This document shows, piece by piece, positions 1 through 12,245 of a stretch of 64,000 nucleotides of DNA. Made by a program: the position numbers and the translations under genes. The notes under the pieces are model-generated. The model was not told the DNA's origin, searched no databases, and saw only the letters and a list, made by a program, of their open reading frames with translations. Origin of the DNA: Torymus aiolomorphi (Eukaryota > Arthropoda > Insecta > Hymenoptera > Torymidae); contig CM070873.1 in assembly GCA_036365515.1 (NCBI GenBank), positions 46,853,511 through 46,917,510 of the forward strand, given 5' to 3'. How positions within the stretch are numbered: position 1 is the first letter of the stretch; each line of letters begins with the position of its first letter.

Positions 1-228
1 TAAGTGGTTTCCCCATGTATTATGTATTGGGAAACATATATAATACATCTAATATACAATTTACATTGTGCATATTATGTAGGCCTAATCCACCCATGCT
101 AATAAAATCATTATAGTCAAAAATATTTTACAATTTTAATGTAAATTATTAAAAAATTTTCAAGTATAATAATTTCTAGCATGTGCCGCTTCAGCCACTG
201 ACCGCGCAGCCACAGCCCTGGCCACACC

Positions 229-441
229 TCAGAGGTCGACAAGGTCCCGGCGACGGTATGGGTCGTAACGACTGCGCAAGGGCTGGTGCAGACGATTGGA
301 CTGCTTGTCCCAGCGGTGGTTGCGCTGCCCTTTCACGCGCATCGACCCCTGGAAATTCCCCCTAGAGTCGTTGAACACGCTGTAAGAATATTCGTGACCC
401 GAAGAGTAAGGCATCGGCACGTTGGACATTCGCTGCTTAGC
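229..441 (-). CDS. Possible 3'-terminal coding exon, unrecognised protein
   Basis: On the minus strand an open frame runs from an ATG at 441 (MSNVPMPYSSGHEYSYSVF) through arginine- and tyrosine-rich sequence ending DPYRRRDLVDL and a TGA at 229-231. It is GC-rich, unlike its AT-rich flanks, and reads like real protein rather than a shadow. Immediately upstream on that strand is repeat DNA of the family also seen at 40.4-41.3 kb. The segment may therefore be the last exon of a gene whose other exons lie elsewhere, or a captured fragment. I do not recognise the family. Confidence 0.35.
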   Translation of the reverse strand, partial: AKQRMSNVPMPYSSGHEYSYSVFNDSRGNFQGSMRVKGQRNHRWDKQSNRLHQPLRSRYDPYRRRDLVDL

Positions 442-790
442 CACGCAAGCTTGCGCAAACTCGGATCTTCCACTCGTTGTTTTGAAAAATATTGTTCGAT
501 ACACGTCCGTGAGATGATTCTCGAGTCGTGTCATTTTCACCCTCACCTCGCTCGGGCTATAAACTGGCACGCGTACGGGTTCATCTCTCTCGCACTAGTA
601 TCGAAAAGTACTATTTCGATATGCTAGCGAGAAGGTGATTTTAACCTCGTGTGACCTTTGTACCCTCACTTCGCTCGGGCGCAAACGTCGTCCCGAGGAT
701 AAAATCACTTTCACGCACTAGTATCGAAATGTACTATACAAAACTCGATTTTCTATGCCAATTTAGCGCACGCAAAGTGTAGGATTCCCG
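441..790. repeat. GC-rich dispersed repeat, copy 1
   Basis: Shares TTTGAAAAATATTGTTCGAT, the word ACTAGTATCGAAAAGTACTA and the phrase CTCGCTCGGGC with 40437-41320. It is non-coding and lies next to the possible exon at 229-441. Confidence 0.6.
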
Positions 791-2640
791 CATTCTTACC
801 TGGCAGTATGCAAAGCACTTTAGAATAGAGATATAGAGTTTTCAATTTTTGAGCATCGGCGCAACTTTTTGAGAAAACCATTCTATGGATTTTCATGAGA
901 CAGGACCTAAATTACTTGAAATTCATGCAGTTTAGAACACGAAAAGTTGAAAATATAAGATTTTCTGTAGTAAATAATTTGTACATTCTAAAAACAGCAA
1001 GAAAAACATAAACATTCATAAAATTCATGAATTAATAGTTGTTTTTACCGTAAAAAAAATATTTAATAATAATTTTAATTTTATAATCTTATATTTTCAA
1101 CTCTTGGTGCCATAACTGCATTAATTTTGAGTAATTTACGCTTTGTCCCATGAAAAGCAATGGAATGATTTTCGCAAAATGTTGCGACAATACCAAAAAA
1201 TTGAAAATGCTATATCTCTGAGTAAAATAGGGCTACATATTATATCTTGAACCATTTAATAAGAAATAGTGCATATTTATAGTCTATATGTATAGCTAGC
1301 CAAGATGACGCGAGTTAGCCAGCAGCTTCATTTAAATGCACAGGGCTAACCTGCGCCATCTTGGTATATACGGATCTCAAATCCCAATAATATTTAGTAT
1401 ATCTAGCGTTTTTACAATCAACCAAAATTTTGTCAAAGTTACTATGTCAGTGGAATTAATTTTTATAATTTCTCAAAAATATTATTAGCTTCTGTTACAT
1501 ATAACAAGTTAATTTGCTATAAAGGAGTTGAAGAGGTATTATTACTATTAATTATAACTTTTATGAATCAAATCTACCCATGAGAAATTAAGTCTATCTC
1601 GTACGCCACACAATTGAATTGCGATATTATCTAGATGTGCGTGTGAATGACTGGATCATCTCGTGGTTGGGTGACAGGTCTCTCTCTCTCTCTCTCCCCT
1701 CCTCCCCTCCTCCCCACTCCTAGTCTAGCATTCCCTTTTATTTGGTCTCTTTCCAACCTTGATCTTTCTTTTTAGCTTCCCACGACATGGGCCACGTCGT
1801 TTTATATACTTTTCTCCTATAATGACTCCTAACTTCCTAATCATGTTTGACTGTGGGTTTATCGTGCCCGTCGTGTTTTCTGGTGGCGCACTGCTATGTT
1901 GTACTTTCAAGAATGCTTGATATACTGCAGGGGCTGATTCGCAACTTTGTTTGAAAACCTCTTTGTGTACGACTTCCTTAAAAGTGCATTCTGCAACGGT
2001 AAAAAATCGAAAAGTTTCCTATAGAAACGTGTTTTTACGTATATCGATGCCCCTTACGAAGACTAGCACATTTCCATTCGCTAGCGAATTTTTTTAGTTT
2101 AAAGAAATAGGATTTTTTTCTCTTTTCGCATATGTACATTAATATTATAAACAATTAAATATCTCGAGAACTAAGGGACTAATTTTGAACTAAGAAAACT
2201 TGTTTTTTGTTTCTTCTGATATCGCAATCAGGATAACAAATAGATTTTATTTTATACTATGAATCTCCAGTGCATTGTTTATAATCAAGGGCGTAATAAC
2301 AGAAATCTAAATTTTCGTCTGCAAACACCTTTTTTATAAACTTATACTGAACAATTACAAAAACTTCACCTGAAATTAAGCAGTTTTTGTAAATATTTTA
2401 GAGAAACGTTCGTGCGTCAGTATTACGCAAACGTTTCGATCAATCTTGGCGTAAGGTCGTGTTAGTATTTCCAAACATAACAACAATCTATTATAACGAA
2501 TTGTTTTTGCAATCAGAATGTTATTTGATTGCGGACCATCTAATTATTATCAGTTAATTCGCTACTTGTCAAAAAAATCGCTATAAACTGTTGAAGATCC
2601 GTGTTTGAAATTTAATTTATATGTAATAAATTCATTTCAA
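791..2640. other. AT-rich DNA without a supported gene
   Basis: A CT-rich run lies at 1680-1715, and the near-inverted pair CCAAGATGACGCGAGTTAGCC / GGCTAACCTGCGCCATCTTGG frames 1301-1365, a likely short hairpin element of about 65 bp. No coding sequence is convincing. Confidence 0.5.
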
Positions 2641-2648
2641 TAGTTATC

Positions 2649-3077
2649 TAAAAAACTAACGAAATATCTGTAGATCTAACACAATGGGGTTCGGAAATCA
2701 AGGAAGAGAAGCTGCAGTCAATATATACAAATGCTCTATTAGTACTTGAAAATATTTTGAGGAATATTAGTTGTAAATGTGCAAAAGGGTGTACCAAAAC
2801 ATGTAATTGCGTAAAACCTGGATTAAAATGTTTGGATTATTGCGCAGGGTGCCATGGCCAAAATTGTAAAAATAGTTATGAAGATATAAAAAGTTGCAAT
2901 CTAGAACTTGAAGAATGTGATGAAAGCAAAATTAATACAGATAAAGATGATGAATTGGAATTAAATATTGAGATAGAGATCCCAGTTCTCGATGATTTTG
3001 ACGATGATTCAGTCTGCGAGAGTGATAATGATGATCATGAGAAAATAATGGCAAATAAAAAACGAAAATTATTATAA
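2649..3077 (+). CDS. Short CXC (tesmin-like) cysteine-rich ORF, probably a transposon-protein C-terminus
   Basis: A frame open from about 2649 reads TQWGSEIKEEKLQSIY, then a cysteine cluster ISCKCAKGCTKTCNCVKPG and LKCLDYCAGCHGQNCKNS. An acidic region (about residues 80-135) and the basic tail NKKRKLL precede TAA at 3075-3077. The C-x-C-x3-C-x3-C-x-C-x6-C-x3-C-x2-C-x4-C spacing is that of CXC zinc-binding segments. These occur in tesmin/TSO1 proteins and at the C-terminus of several repeated, transposon-like insect ORFs. No clear start codon or upstream domain is visible, so this is most likely a fragment. Confidence 0.45.
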
Positions 3078-4682
3078 TATTAAATATAAATAAAAATTTA
3101 ATAAATAATTCTGTTACAAAATTATTCTTTTTGTTTTTTTTTCATACTTACTATACATTGACAAAAGGGAATAAAAATGAAATTTTTATCTATAAAAGTA
3201 TAGTTAATGCGAAATTATTTAAACTAATAGATGTCTACAGTTAATAATGTACACTCTTCGGCGATATTTTTATTAATATACATTTTTTTGCAACTTTTAA
3301 AAATAATTATTTATTTTAACAACAATATCACAATAACGCTTAATAATTGGGGTTCGAAGCCTACCCAAACGTATTCCTCTCATTTCGGCATATCGATTTA
3401 AAAAAAAATGATCTCATTTGGAGTTATAGAAGCCGAGATATGACAAGTTTAGGTCATGCGTTCATTTTGAGGGCGCGGTTTTGGCACTCTCCTTCACCTG
3501 ATTTTCACGCACCGACGTCCAACTTCGCAATGTTTATTATTTTTTTATTACTAAAAGAACGTGTCCAGTGAATTCAGAAATTTGTATAAAAAGAGTTCTT
3601 GTAATATCCTATCAAGACCAATTTTGATTGTTGTTAAAAAGCAAATAGTTTAACGATAAACCCTCGTCATCTTTGGAGACTTATATCTCACGATCTATAC
3701 GTTCAATTGAGACCAGCGTGGTTTTAAATGAAAGGCGATTGCAGGAACTTTCATTATATGTGTTATAGTATTTTTTTACTTGTAAAATGGCAGCGTAGAA
3801 GTAATTATTTATAAGGAAAAAATTTTCCGAGCATTTAAAATTGCTTAAAAAATTATTAACAATTACAAAATTGATATTCTGACGATGCCAGATGATAGTT
3901 GGGAACATTATGACTATCTAAAAAAGTCAGGACCGATTTTAGATAATCGGTTTGGCTCTGGCATTAATGCAACAAAGTAGTGATTTTTTTCCACCGAGTT
4001 TAGTTAACAAATGAATTGTGCGAAAACTATACGACTGATCGAAATCAGCTTTGGGGGCTTTATTTATATTGCTTTGAAGGACTTACATACAAATTTTCAA
4101 AAGGATAAGACCAGCCCTTAATTATTCTACAAGTGCTTCAAAAATACCCTATTTTTCATGCTTTTTTTGCGAGTTTATTGCTATTTTGCTATGTAATTAT
4201 TGCATTTCCATTTTTTTATTTAACTCTACCTTTAGAAAATTTCATGAAGAACAAATTTGGTCCTATGAATATTTTCTTTAAAACGTATAGTTAAGAAGTT
4301 ATTTTCAATAATGTATGAGAAGAACCGTGATTTTGACGTATTTTTTCACGTTTCGATTGTTCCTGCAGTTAGCATAACTTTTTTTTTGTGCACCCTGATA
4401 TTTTCGTTCTATATCGACGCCTCCTATTCAGATAATGCCATCTTCCGCGCCAACTTTATATGATCCTAACTTAAAACTCAATGCAATATAATGCCAAGCT
4501 ATGATGCCAAGTCGTGCGTCAATACCATATAATTCCAAGCCACGCGCGAGTGCGATATAATTCCAACGCGAGTGCCAGTGCGATATGATTCCTATTCACC
4601 AGTCAGTATAATTAAAACTCAAATATATTAAAACTTAAAATGTACATACTTCATGGGATATTTATTTAAAAGTATATCTGTA

Positions 4683-4981
4683 CACTGAGAGACTTTCGTA
4701 GTAGCTAGTACTCTTCAAGTCTATATGGAGCTCTGAACCGTGGGGTCAGGCGCTACACTTCTTATTGGAGTAACAGTTACTCCGATCTGAGTAGTGGTTA
4801 CTCAGATTCGGTATAGCCACTGCGCTGATCTGTGTGCGCGTGACCTAACCTCTCGGAAAAGAGTACGGAGCGCGTCAAAAACGCGCAGCTGTTACTCGCT
4901 TTGGAGTACTGACCACGCCGAATGGCGGCGCTGCTGTTGCTCGGTGTGAAGGTTAGAACCTACTCGGAAAGTTTTTCAGTG
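4683..4981. mobile_element. 299-bp TIR element (CACTGAGAG type), copy 1
   Basis: Ends CACTGAGAGACTTTCG and GGAAAGTTTTTCAGTG, flanked by TA on both sides. The interior is about 97% identical to 39798-40096 and exactly the same length. It contains GAGTAACAGTTACTCCGATC and related GAGTA/TACTC words in both orientations. Confidence 0.87.
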
Positions 4982-4984
4982 TAC

Positions 4985-6780
4985 ATGAAAGGGTGCAGGC
5001 AACCAGTACCCAAATATATGAAAACTTAAACCTGAATTGGGTGAGGGAGGCGAGCTTTACGTAAAATCGTAGATGCACGGACTCGCGGACAGATGACAAA
5101 CGCCTTAATAAAGTAAAAAACTCAAGCCCAAAAATATGCAGCGAGACTGGCGAGTTTAACTTAGACGAGTATTCACTCATAGACGACAATCAGCTAGTAA
5201 GCGTGTGTAAGTGTAAAGTGTCGCAGGGCCTAAACAGCCTGACTTGCGTATAGGTGATCGCAGATGTACGAGACTTGCTTAAGCTCGCTCTTGCTATATC
5301 TGGGCAGGACAATTACGCTGATCAGTTGTTGCTGGCGGTGGCTAATTCTGACAAAAGCTTTTACATTTTCGACCATCGACTACTTATCTGCGGTTACCTT
5401 ATTTCATTCACTGTTTTCTTTCCGCTTTTTTTCGTGTCGTTTTTTGACCTACTATGAATTTTTGTGATTTTAATATTTTTAAGATTTTAGACTACTCAAA
5501 GAAATATATTGAATTTTTAGAGCTTTGGCCCATAACTGCATAAATTAGGCCCCATCCCATAAAAAACCATCAAATATTGGCTTTACAAAGTTACAACAAA
5601 GTAAAAAAAACTGTATATATTTATCAAAAACCATTATTTAAATCAAAATTAAATAAAACTTTAAAAAGAGCCTACTGAGCCAGTTAGATCCCAATTTTGT
5701 TTCTCTTTCCTGAAACATAAAATAGTGTATTGTGTACCAAGAGTGTAAAGTAGGCCTTTTTAGATCGAGTATGGATATATGTGTGAGCCGAAGGTGATCT
5801 AGCACGAGTCGAAGGTGAGTCAAAAAACCCACTTAGCCTTTGGTGCACACGATATTTTCGTGACACAGGTTTGGATTCCTGTTACGGTACTTTCGCGCCC
5901 GCTACGTCTACTTTGGGTTCAAAAAGCACGAAAATCTTTCCTGATACAAAAAAATAAGATTTTACAGTTAAATATAATTACACTAATCAATTAAAAGCTC
6001 AAACCTCTATTCGGCGGGTGTCAATTTGTACTCAAATATATTAAAACTTAAAACCTAAATACGTCGGGGAGGTGAGTTTTACGTAAAAGTATACCTGCAC
6101 GTAAACGCAGGCAGATGAGTAGAACAAATCAATTATAAACTTAAATCTGAATCGACAAGGAAGGCGAGCTTTACGTAAAATTATATCTGCTCGTGAACGT
6201 AGACAGTGTTAAAAAGACACAGTCTTGAAACCACGGAAAAGAGAGTTTTGCGTAAAAATGTATTTATTCGTAAAAGTGGAAAAGCTATAAATACCTCAAT
6301 AAAATAGAAAAATCAAACACAAAAGAGGCTTAGCAGGTGAATTTTGCGAAAAAATTTTCCTATATTCACGAGCATAACAAAGTTACTTGAATGAATTAAC
6401 ATGGGAACGCGGGCAGACGATAAACGCCTCAACAAATTAAACATTTTATATAAAAGTGTACTGTTTGTTACGCGGAAGCTATCACAACTTTTAATAATAA
6501 AATGTGACGGACCCTCATGGGCTTGAACCAGAGCCGCAGACTCGCGAGTCAGAAATGCTATCATCCTAGCCACGGTCGTCATCGCTTGGCTTTCTACTAA
6601 TCGGGGTCATATTGTAATTGGACGCCTTGCTTATTTCGTTCTTCTATATTCCTACGTGTATCCACACGTAACAGTACCTACACGTAAACGAAGGCAGGCA
6701 ATAAACGCCTTAATAAAATACAAATTTTACATAAGAGTGTACCTACAAGTAAACGAAGGCAGGCAATAACCCTATTTAGC
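4985..6780. repeat. Degenerate tandem repeat with TTTACGTAAAA units
   Basis: Units of about 65-90 bp around GAGGCGAGCTTTACGTAAAA and GTAAACGCAGGCAGATGA occur at 5040-5110, 6060-6130, 6160-6210, 6235, 6330-6430 and 6660-6770. A tRNA-like segment lies inside. The region 5220-6000 between the blocks is mixed unique sequence. Confidence 0.5.
6506..6580 (-). other. tRNA-like segment, degenerate
   Basis: 75 nt on the minus strand. GGCTAGGATGATAGC forms a 4-bp D-stem (GCTA/TAGC), GGTTCAAGCCC resembles box B, and the ends GACGACC and GGTCCGTC pair with one bulge. The anticodon and T stems are poor. It is probably a tRNA pseudogene or SINE head inside a repeat-rich region. Confidence 0.3.
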
Positions 6781-8591
6781 GGTAAAAATAGCATATTACG
6801 TAATTAGGGGGGTTAAGAGTTGGTCCCCAGAGAAGGGCCCCAGAATAAGGCCACAGGCAAAGACGCGCGCACTTGCAAATACTTTTGCGATCGCGAAGGA
6901 AGCCACGAGCCCTCGTATGGATCCTCGCAGGTTCACGTAAGAACCTGCGCTTGCGTGAGCCCCGCGTCTTCACGAATACCCTCGCAGTGATCGAACCCTT
7001 GAGCTTGCGGACAGAGCCATGCGCGCCCGTGCTCGAGCGTATATGAGCAATTCTCAGGATTTTCTACAGAACAGTGGGTCAAAGAAAACAAAAAAAAAAA
7101 AATTTTGAGGCACACCTGTGGAAGAAGGTTTTTTTCTGTACGCTACACAATACACGAGAAAACTTTCCAACACAGGAAAACTTTCTTGTGACACAGTTTT
7201 ACACGCACATCAATTTTTCTTATGAGAATTGAACATGGGAAAAATGGACGAAAAGTGGTCATTGATGATTAACCAATAACAAGCTATTCAAGCGGCCAAA
7301 ACAAATTTCACAAAAAAGCGATTAAAGTTGAAGAATAGAGCTTTAATTTGAGACCGGAATCGTTCAAATTGGTCGATTCTGTGCAAAGCTACGTGAATTT
7401 GAAAATGGCGGAAAATGACGAAAAATGACCAAAATTTTAAGAATTACGTGGGAAAAGTTGCTCATTTTTCGAAATTCATAGAAAATTCAAAGAAAATTCA
7501 CGAAATTCATTGGAATTTCGATAAACAATGAGATGTAGCGCCGTTCAGATCGGTTATACAACAATAGCGTTACCGCGAACCTACCCTCAAATTTCATAAG
7601 GAACAAAATGAGACTTTGATCGATACGATTGTATGTATAATAAAAATTTGCATAGAAGCGACGTGTTAGTGAAATTTCAAAATAATTATAATTGTTGATA
7701 TTAGCGCCAATACTATTACGTAATTTTGCATGAAAAATATGTTTTCTACTTCTTAAGACACCCATGATTCGAATAAACTTGATCTGGTTGTATCAAATAT
7801 AAAAGATAAAACAAAAAAAAATTCATTACGAATAGCTATATATATTGCTATATATGTGTGTGATGAACTACCTTAAAATAAAGAAAATACATATATATCA
7901 TTATATCAAAACTAAAGTTACGTAATATTTAGAGATTAATTTATTTTTCTATTTTTTAAGCATAACGCATTTACTAGTCATTTTTTAAAAAATGGATACA
8001 GTTAAAGACGAATAATAATGTAATGCATTTATGGATTAACTGTTAAGAAAACCCTATTTTAACCTTCTGAAAAAAAATTTTTTATTAAAGTTATCACAGC
8101 AAAAACAAATTTCCGAAAAAATTCAACATGTAAAGAGAGTACAGTTGATAGTGTATTACGCTAAAAATTTTGAAGTATCCGAACTCACAATACGAGGACT
8201 TGCTATAATAATACCTTTTAATTGCTATAATAATTGCTATAATAATAATAGCTGTTGCAGAGAATTGTAAAATTTCTGTATTTCCATGGGCTTTTATATA
8301 TAGGGCTTTTTATATAGCTTTTGAAGCTTAAACTTTTGGATATGCTTTTAGATAAAAAAATACAACAAATAAAAATAGAATTAGAAAAACAAATTTCATT
8401 AAATAAAAGCCGCAGATAATTCATTGGGACTTTGCTTTTTCAAACTTAATTATTATATTAATTTATTATTCAACTAAATTCAACATTGAGCGAAAAAAGA
8501 TTGCAATCGTTACATTATATGACTCTTCGATTAGCTACAGAGTATATAGTTTAAAAACTTACTCAATTTATATCAAATTCATTTCACCCTA

Positions 8592-9001
8592 CACTGAGAA
8601 AAAAGCGTTAGTAATTTAATGTTAACTAGATTGCATAGTAAAACTAAGTATTATTGCCTTAAGTATGTTTTTTGTAAAATAAACTATAATATGTTAATAA
8701 TAAATATATTCATATAATTCAAACAACTATAAATTATAGTAACGGAATTATTGTACATTTAACTAAATTTTTAGTAAATTTTACTATATTTATTTAGTAT
8801 TATTTAATATTTGCTTTCGAATGAACTTTGATGTTTCAACTTTTCCTATATAATATAGTACCCAATAATATATTTATAGCTATCATCCTAATTTTGTTTG
8901 CAAATATATTATTTGTATCACTATAAAATATAGTTGTAGCCAAATGCAACTATATTTTATAGTATTTTTATGTGAAAATATACTATATTTTTTCCTCGGT
9001 G
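8592..9001. mobile_element. 410-bp TIR element (CACTGAG ends) with ACTATA word array
   Basis: Left CACTGAGAAAAAAG and right TTTTTTCCTCGGTG, flanked by TA on both sides. The interior repeats AAACTATAATATG, TATAAAATATAGT and ACTATATTTT in both orientations. It has no ORF. Confidence 0.68.
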
Positions 9002-9003
9002 TA

Positions 9004-11574
9004 TGTGAGAAATTGCATAATGTCAACGACACTCTTAAACTTCATAATTTAATCGTTTAATTTTTTTTGGGCTGAGATATATGTTTATATCACTCTTCAC
9101 AAACTCCACAGTTATAATTAATTTACAACATTTAGTTTAATCGTGCAATTCTTAAGAAATTTCACACAGGTATAGCTTGTAATATGTATGTACTAATTAT
9201 GTGAATCATTACGAATGGTATTCTTTGAATAACAAACTCTAGATCACTACATCGGTGAATTATACAATATTGCAACGATATTCGGAAAATATTATTGCAG
9301 CGTTATATAAATATATAATAACAAGTTTTTAAGGGGATGCGTTATACCGGCAAAGTTTTCTGCCGTACCTGCCACAATGTTTTCAATTAAATATTTAAGG
9401 AACAAAATGAGACCTTGAAAATTAAAATCGGTTAATAAACAAAAAAGATTAAGATGTTTTATCAATAATTGTTTGTGCTGTTTCTAAAATATCGACATTT
9501 TGTTAAAAAAGCTATCTTAGTCATATAAAATACACTTTATTTATGATACATTGACTATTTCTATCATTTTAAATAAATAAATCACATTTCAACTATGGTT
9601 TTTTCAATTTTAGGTACCCTCTTCATTTAGCACTGCTTTGACTAGGGAAGTCACGAAAGAACCATCTTAATTGAAATTTAATGTAAATTTATAAGAGATT
9701 ATATAATATTTTGTATGTTTGCTGTAAAATATTTCTAAATTTTCATGTGGGTGCATTAAATTTATTGCACTATTTTAAATTATAAGTTATTATATGCATG
9801 TACAATAAAAATGCAATTTTCAAAATAATATTTCAAGCAGTAATTTTCAAATTTACGTATATTTTGACAATAAACCGAAAATATAGTTATAAGGTTAAAA
9901 TAACGTGCAGTGTAAAATTGTTAAAATCACATTTGCAGTAATAATTTCAGTTTATTAATCAATATTGGATAAAACTAACCATTACATTTTTTAATTAATT
10001 TGTTCTAATATGTAATCATTTCTTTTCTTTTGACGGTAAAAGTGGTCACATATGTTATATGCACTGATGGCATTCGATTTATTTGTTTTCCACTTTAGCT
10101 TTATTAAACGAGATAACCTCAGGCAATTTTAATATAACCTGTATGTAGAAAATATTTCATAAAAATATGATCTATTCCATAATATGGTCAATATTCGATC
10201 CACTTCTAAGGTGTGTGTGTGTGTGTGTGTATTTTAAGTAAGTTATACTATAAGGACTGTAAGTTTCCGAAGGCTGTAGTAAAATTAATTATAAATATGA
10301 CCAATAAATTAAAAAAAATCGTATAATAGAGGTCGGCCTTCTTTCCCACTCCTAGTTGTAATATCCCACCCCTATAATTATAATCTCTGGAAAAAAGCTA
10401 CTTTTCAAAATATTTTACTAGAAAGTAGTAAAAGCATGTAAACCACGTTCAAAGAGTTTTGGTTAAAATACCAAGTTATTATAATTTTATTCCATTTAAA
10501 ATAGATTAATCAATAAAGAAACTAAAAACTTTTGATTTAAAATAAGAAATTCAAATATTATTGGATCATCTACATACTATCATCTTCTATGAAAGTGAAT
10601 ACGAAAAAATTACTGTTGATAATGTTGACTAGTCAGTTACAGAATGGCACTTGGTGCGCATCTCTCAGATTTCATTTCTCTTATTTGCAATTAACTATTA
10701 ATTTTGATAAATGGAAAGTTCATCAGTCGACAGCCACTATACATTATTTAATTTATCGTTTCCTCTTTTAGTATTATTTTCTGCTAGTTTCTTTAGTACG
10801 AAAACTAATGCCGTGTGTCATTTTTTGTTGCACTATGTTTATTTATTATAGGCGACAAAAAAAAAACTCCCACTGAGGTTTGATACAATGATTGATAGTC
10901 CTGAGACAATGATTGAGAGTTGCAAATAAAAAGTTACACGGAAAATTTCTCAATAAATAGAAAAGAAAATATAAAAGAAATTATGTCATGGAAATTAATA
11001 TGACTTCTATTGAGGTACTTTTGCTTTCACCCCAGTGAATTCCTTTGAAGGTACGACGTCGCAGTATTTCTCACAGGTCATATTACATAAACTGGATATA
11101 TTACATAACGCCAGAAATACGATACGTGTTGATTCTAAGATAATCGGGACATAATTATATATGCGTATAGTAGCGCCCGTGCTCTATAACTAGTTCTACA
11201 TTTTTAGGTGAATCCTAAACTGTCACTAAAATTACAGTAAATACGCAAATATAATAACGTTCTCAATAAAAAGTCAGAGGGGCTGGTAGAAATTAAACAA
11301 AAGACCGGCTGGGTAAAAATTGACGCTTCATTATACATTATTCAATTTTCGATTATCGGTTTCTTTCTCTTTGATCTATAAAAAGTTTCCGGGAAATACA
11401 AAGTCACAACAATTTATATCTTTATTTACAGCTTTTTCTTAATTGAGTTTTTCTAAATAAAAAGCTTTTAATTAACTTTGAAATCACTGAATCTGAAATG
11501 TGGCAATAAACATTAAAACTTGATCAACCCTGCTCCCTTATTAATTAATTTGCCTAGTAAGAGTCATTGAGTTT
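9004..11574. other. AT-rich intergenic DNA
   Basis: Apart from the small GT repeat, I see no gene, clear repeat or foldback here. The short open frame at 10589 is not protein-like. Confidence 0.5.
10211..10230. repeat. (GT)n microsatellite
   Basis: Ten GT units in otherwise unremarkable AT-rich DNA. Confidence 0.9.
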
Positions 11575-12245
11575 TTCCGGACCCAATATCCAGCCTCGAC
11601 GCTCACGTCTCTCATTACGCCCACGTCGGGCGCAGCGGAAGCCCGCGCAGAGAGGCCGCGCGCGCGGAACTCATTGTCGTTGACGGTTTGCGCTCGCACG
11701 CGCCACAGCCGATTATTTATTATCGATTCGTTCGCGGGAAGCGAAGCACGCGGCTAACTGCGTCTCTTTCTATATCTTTCTCGCGAGTCGATTGGTACGG
11801 TCAAGCCCCAATATCCGCGAGCGCGTTTGCGTTCGATCGTCGCGGATACGGCGCCGGTGACAACAGAGTCCTCTTTTTAGGCGCAAAGTGTCGTCCGAAT
11901 CCCTTTGTCTCGGGCCAGCGGCGAGTAATCGGCTGTCGGCCTCTAAGAGATTTTATCGAGGCCAAAAGCAGGCCAAGACTACACGATCGCGTAGCTCGAT
12001 TATATAATCGATTGCTTCCTTTTACGAGCCCGGCCGAAGTATATATGCACATAATTGTGTGTCCACGCTCGTGGGAGATAGATGTGTGCGCTTTCATCGG
12101 ATAGAAGTGCAATAGTGAATGACGCCCGGATCTAATCAGTGACGGTTGGAGTGATTTTAAAATTGTAGTACGGTGCGTGACTTCACCAGTAGTTGAACAC
12201 TCTCCAGTGAATGAAAGTTTTCTGAAAATAAACAAAATTGTGAGA
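11575..12245. promoter_or_regulatory. CpG-rich island, possible promoter or noncoding first exon
   Basis: CpG is frequent (CCCACGTCGGGCGCAGCGG, GGCCGCGCGCGCGG, CGATCGTCGCGGATACGGCG) in otherwise AT-rich, CpG-poor DNA. TATA-like stretches occur near 12000 (GATTATATAATCG) and 12040 (GTATATATGCAC). Overlapping open frames exist on both strands (11688-12104 and 11801-12235), as expected by chance in GC-rich sequence. Neither resembles a known protein. It is 2.4 kb upstream of Gr locus 1, so it could serve that or a divergent gene. Confidence 0.3.

Noticed and set aside
11688..12235. 138-codon plus and 144-codon minus frames in the CpG island
   Set aside because: They overlap each other in GC-rich DNA, show no known motif and lack splice or start context. 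The island is described instead.
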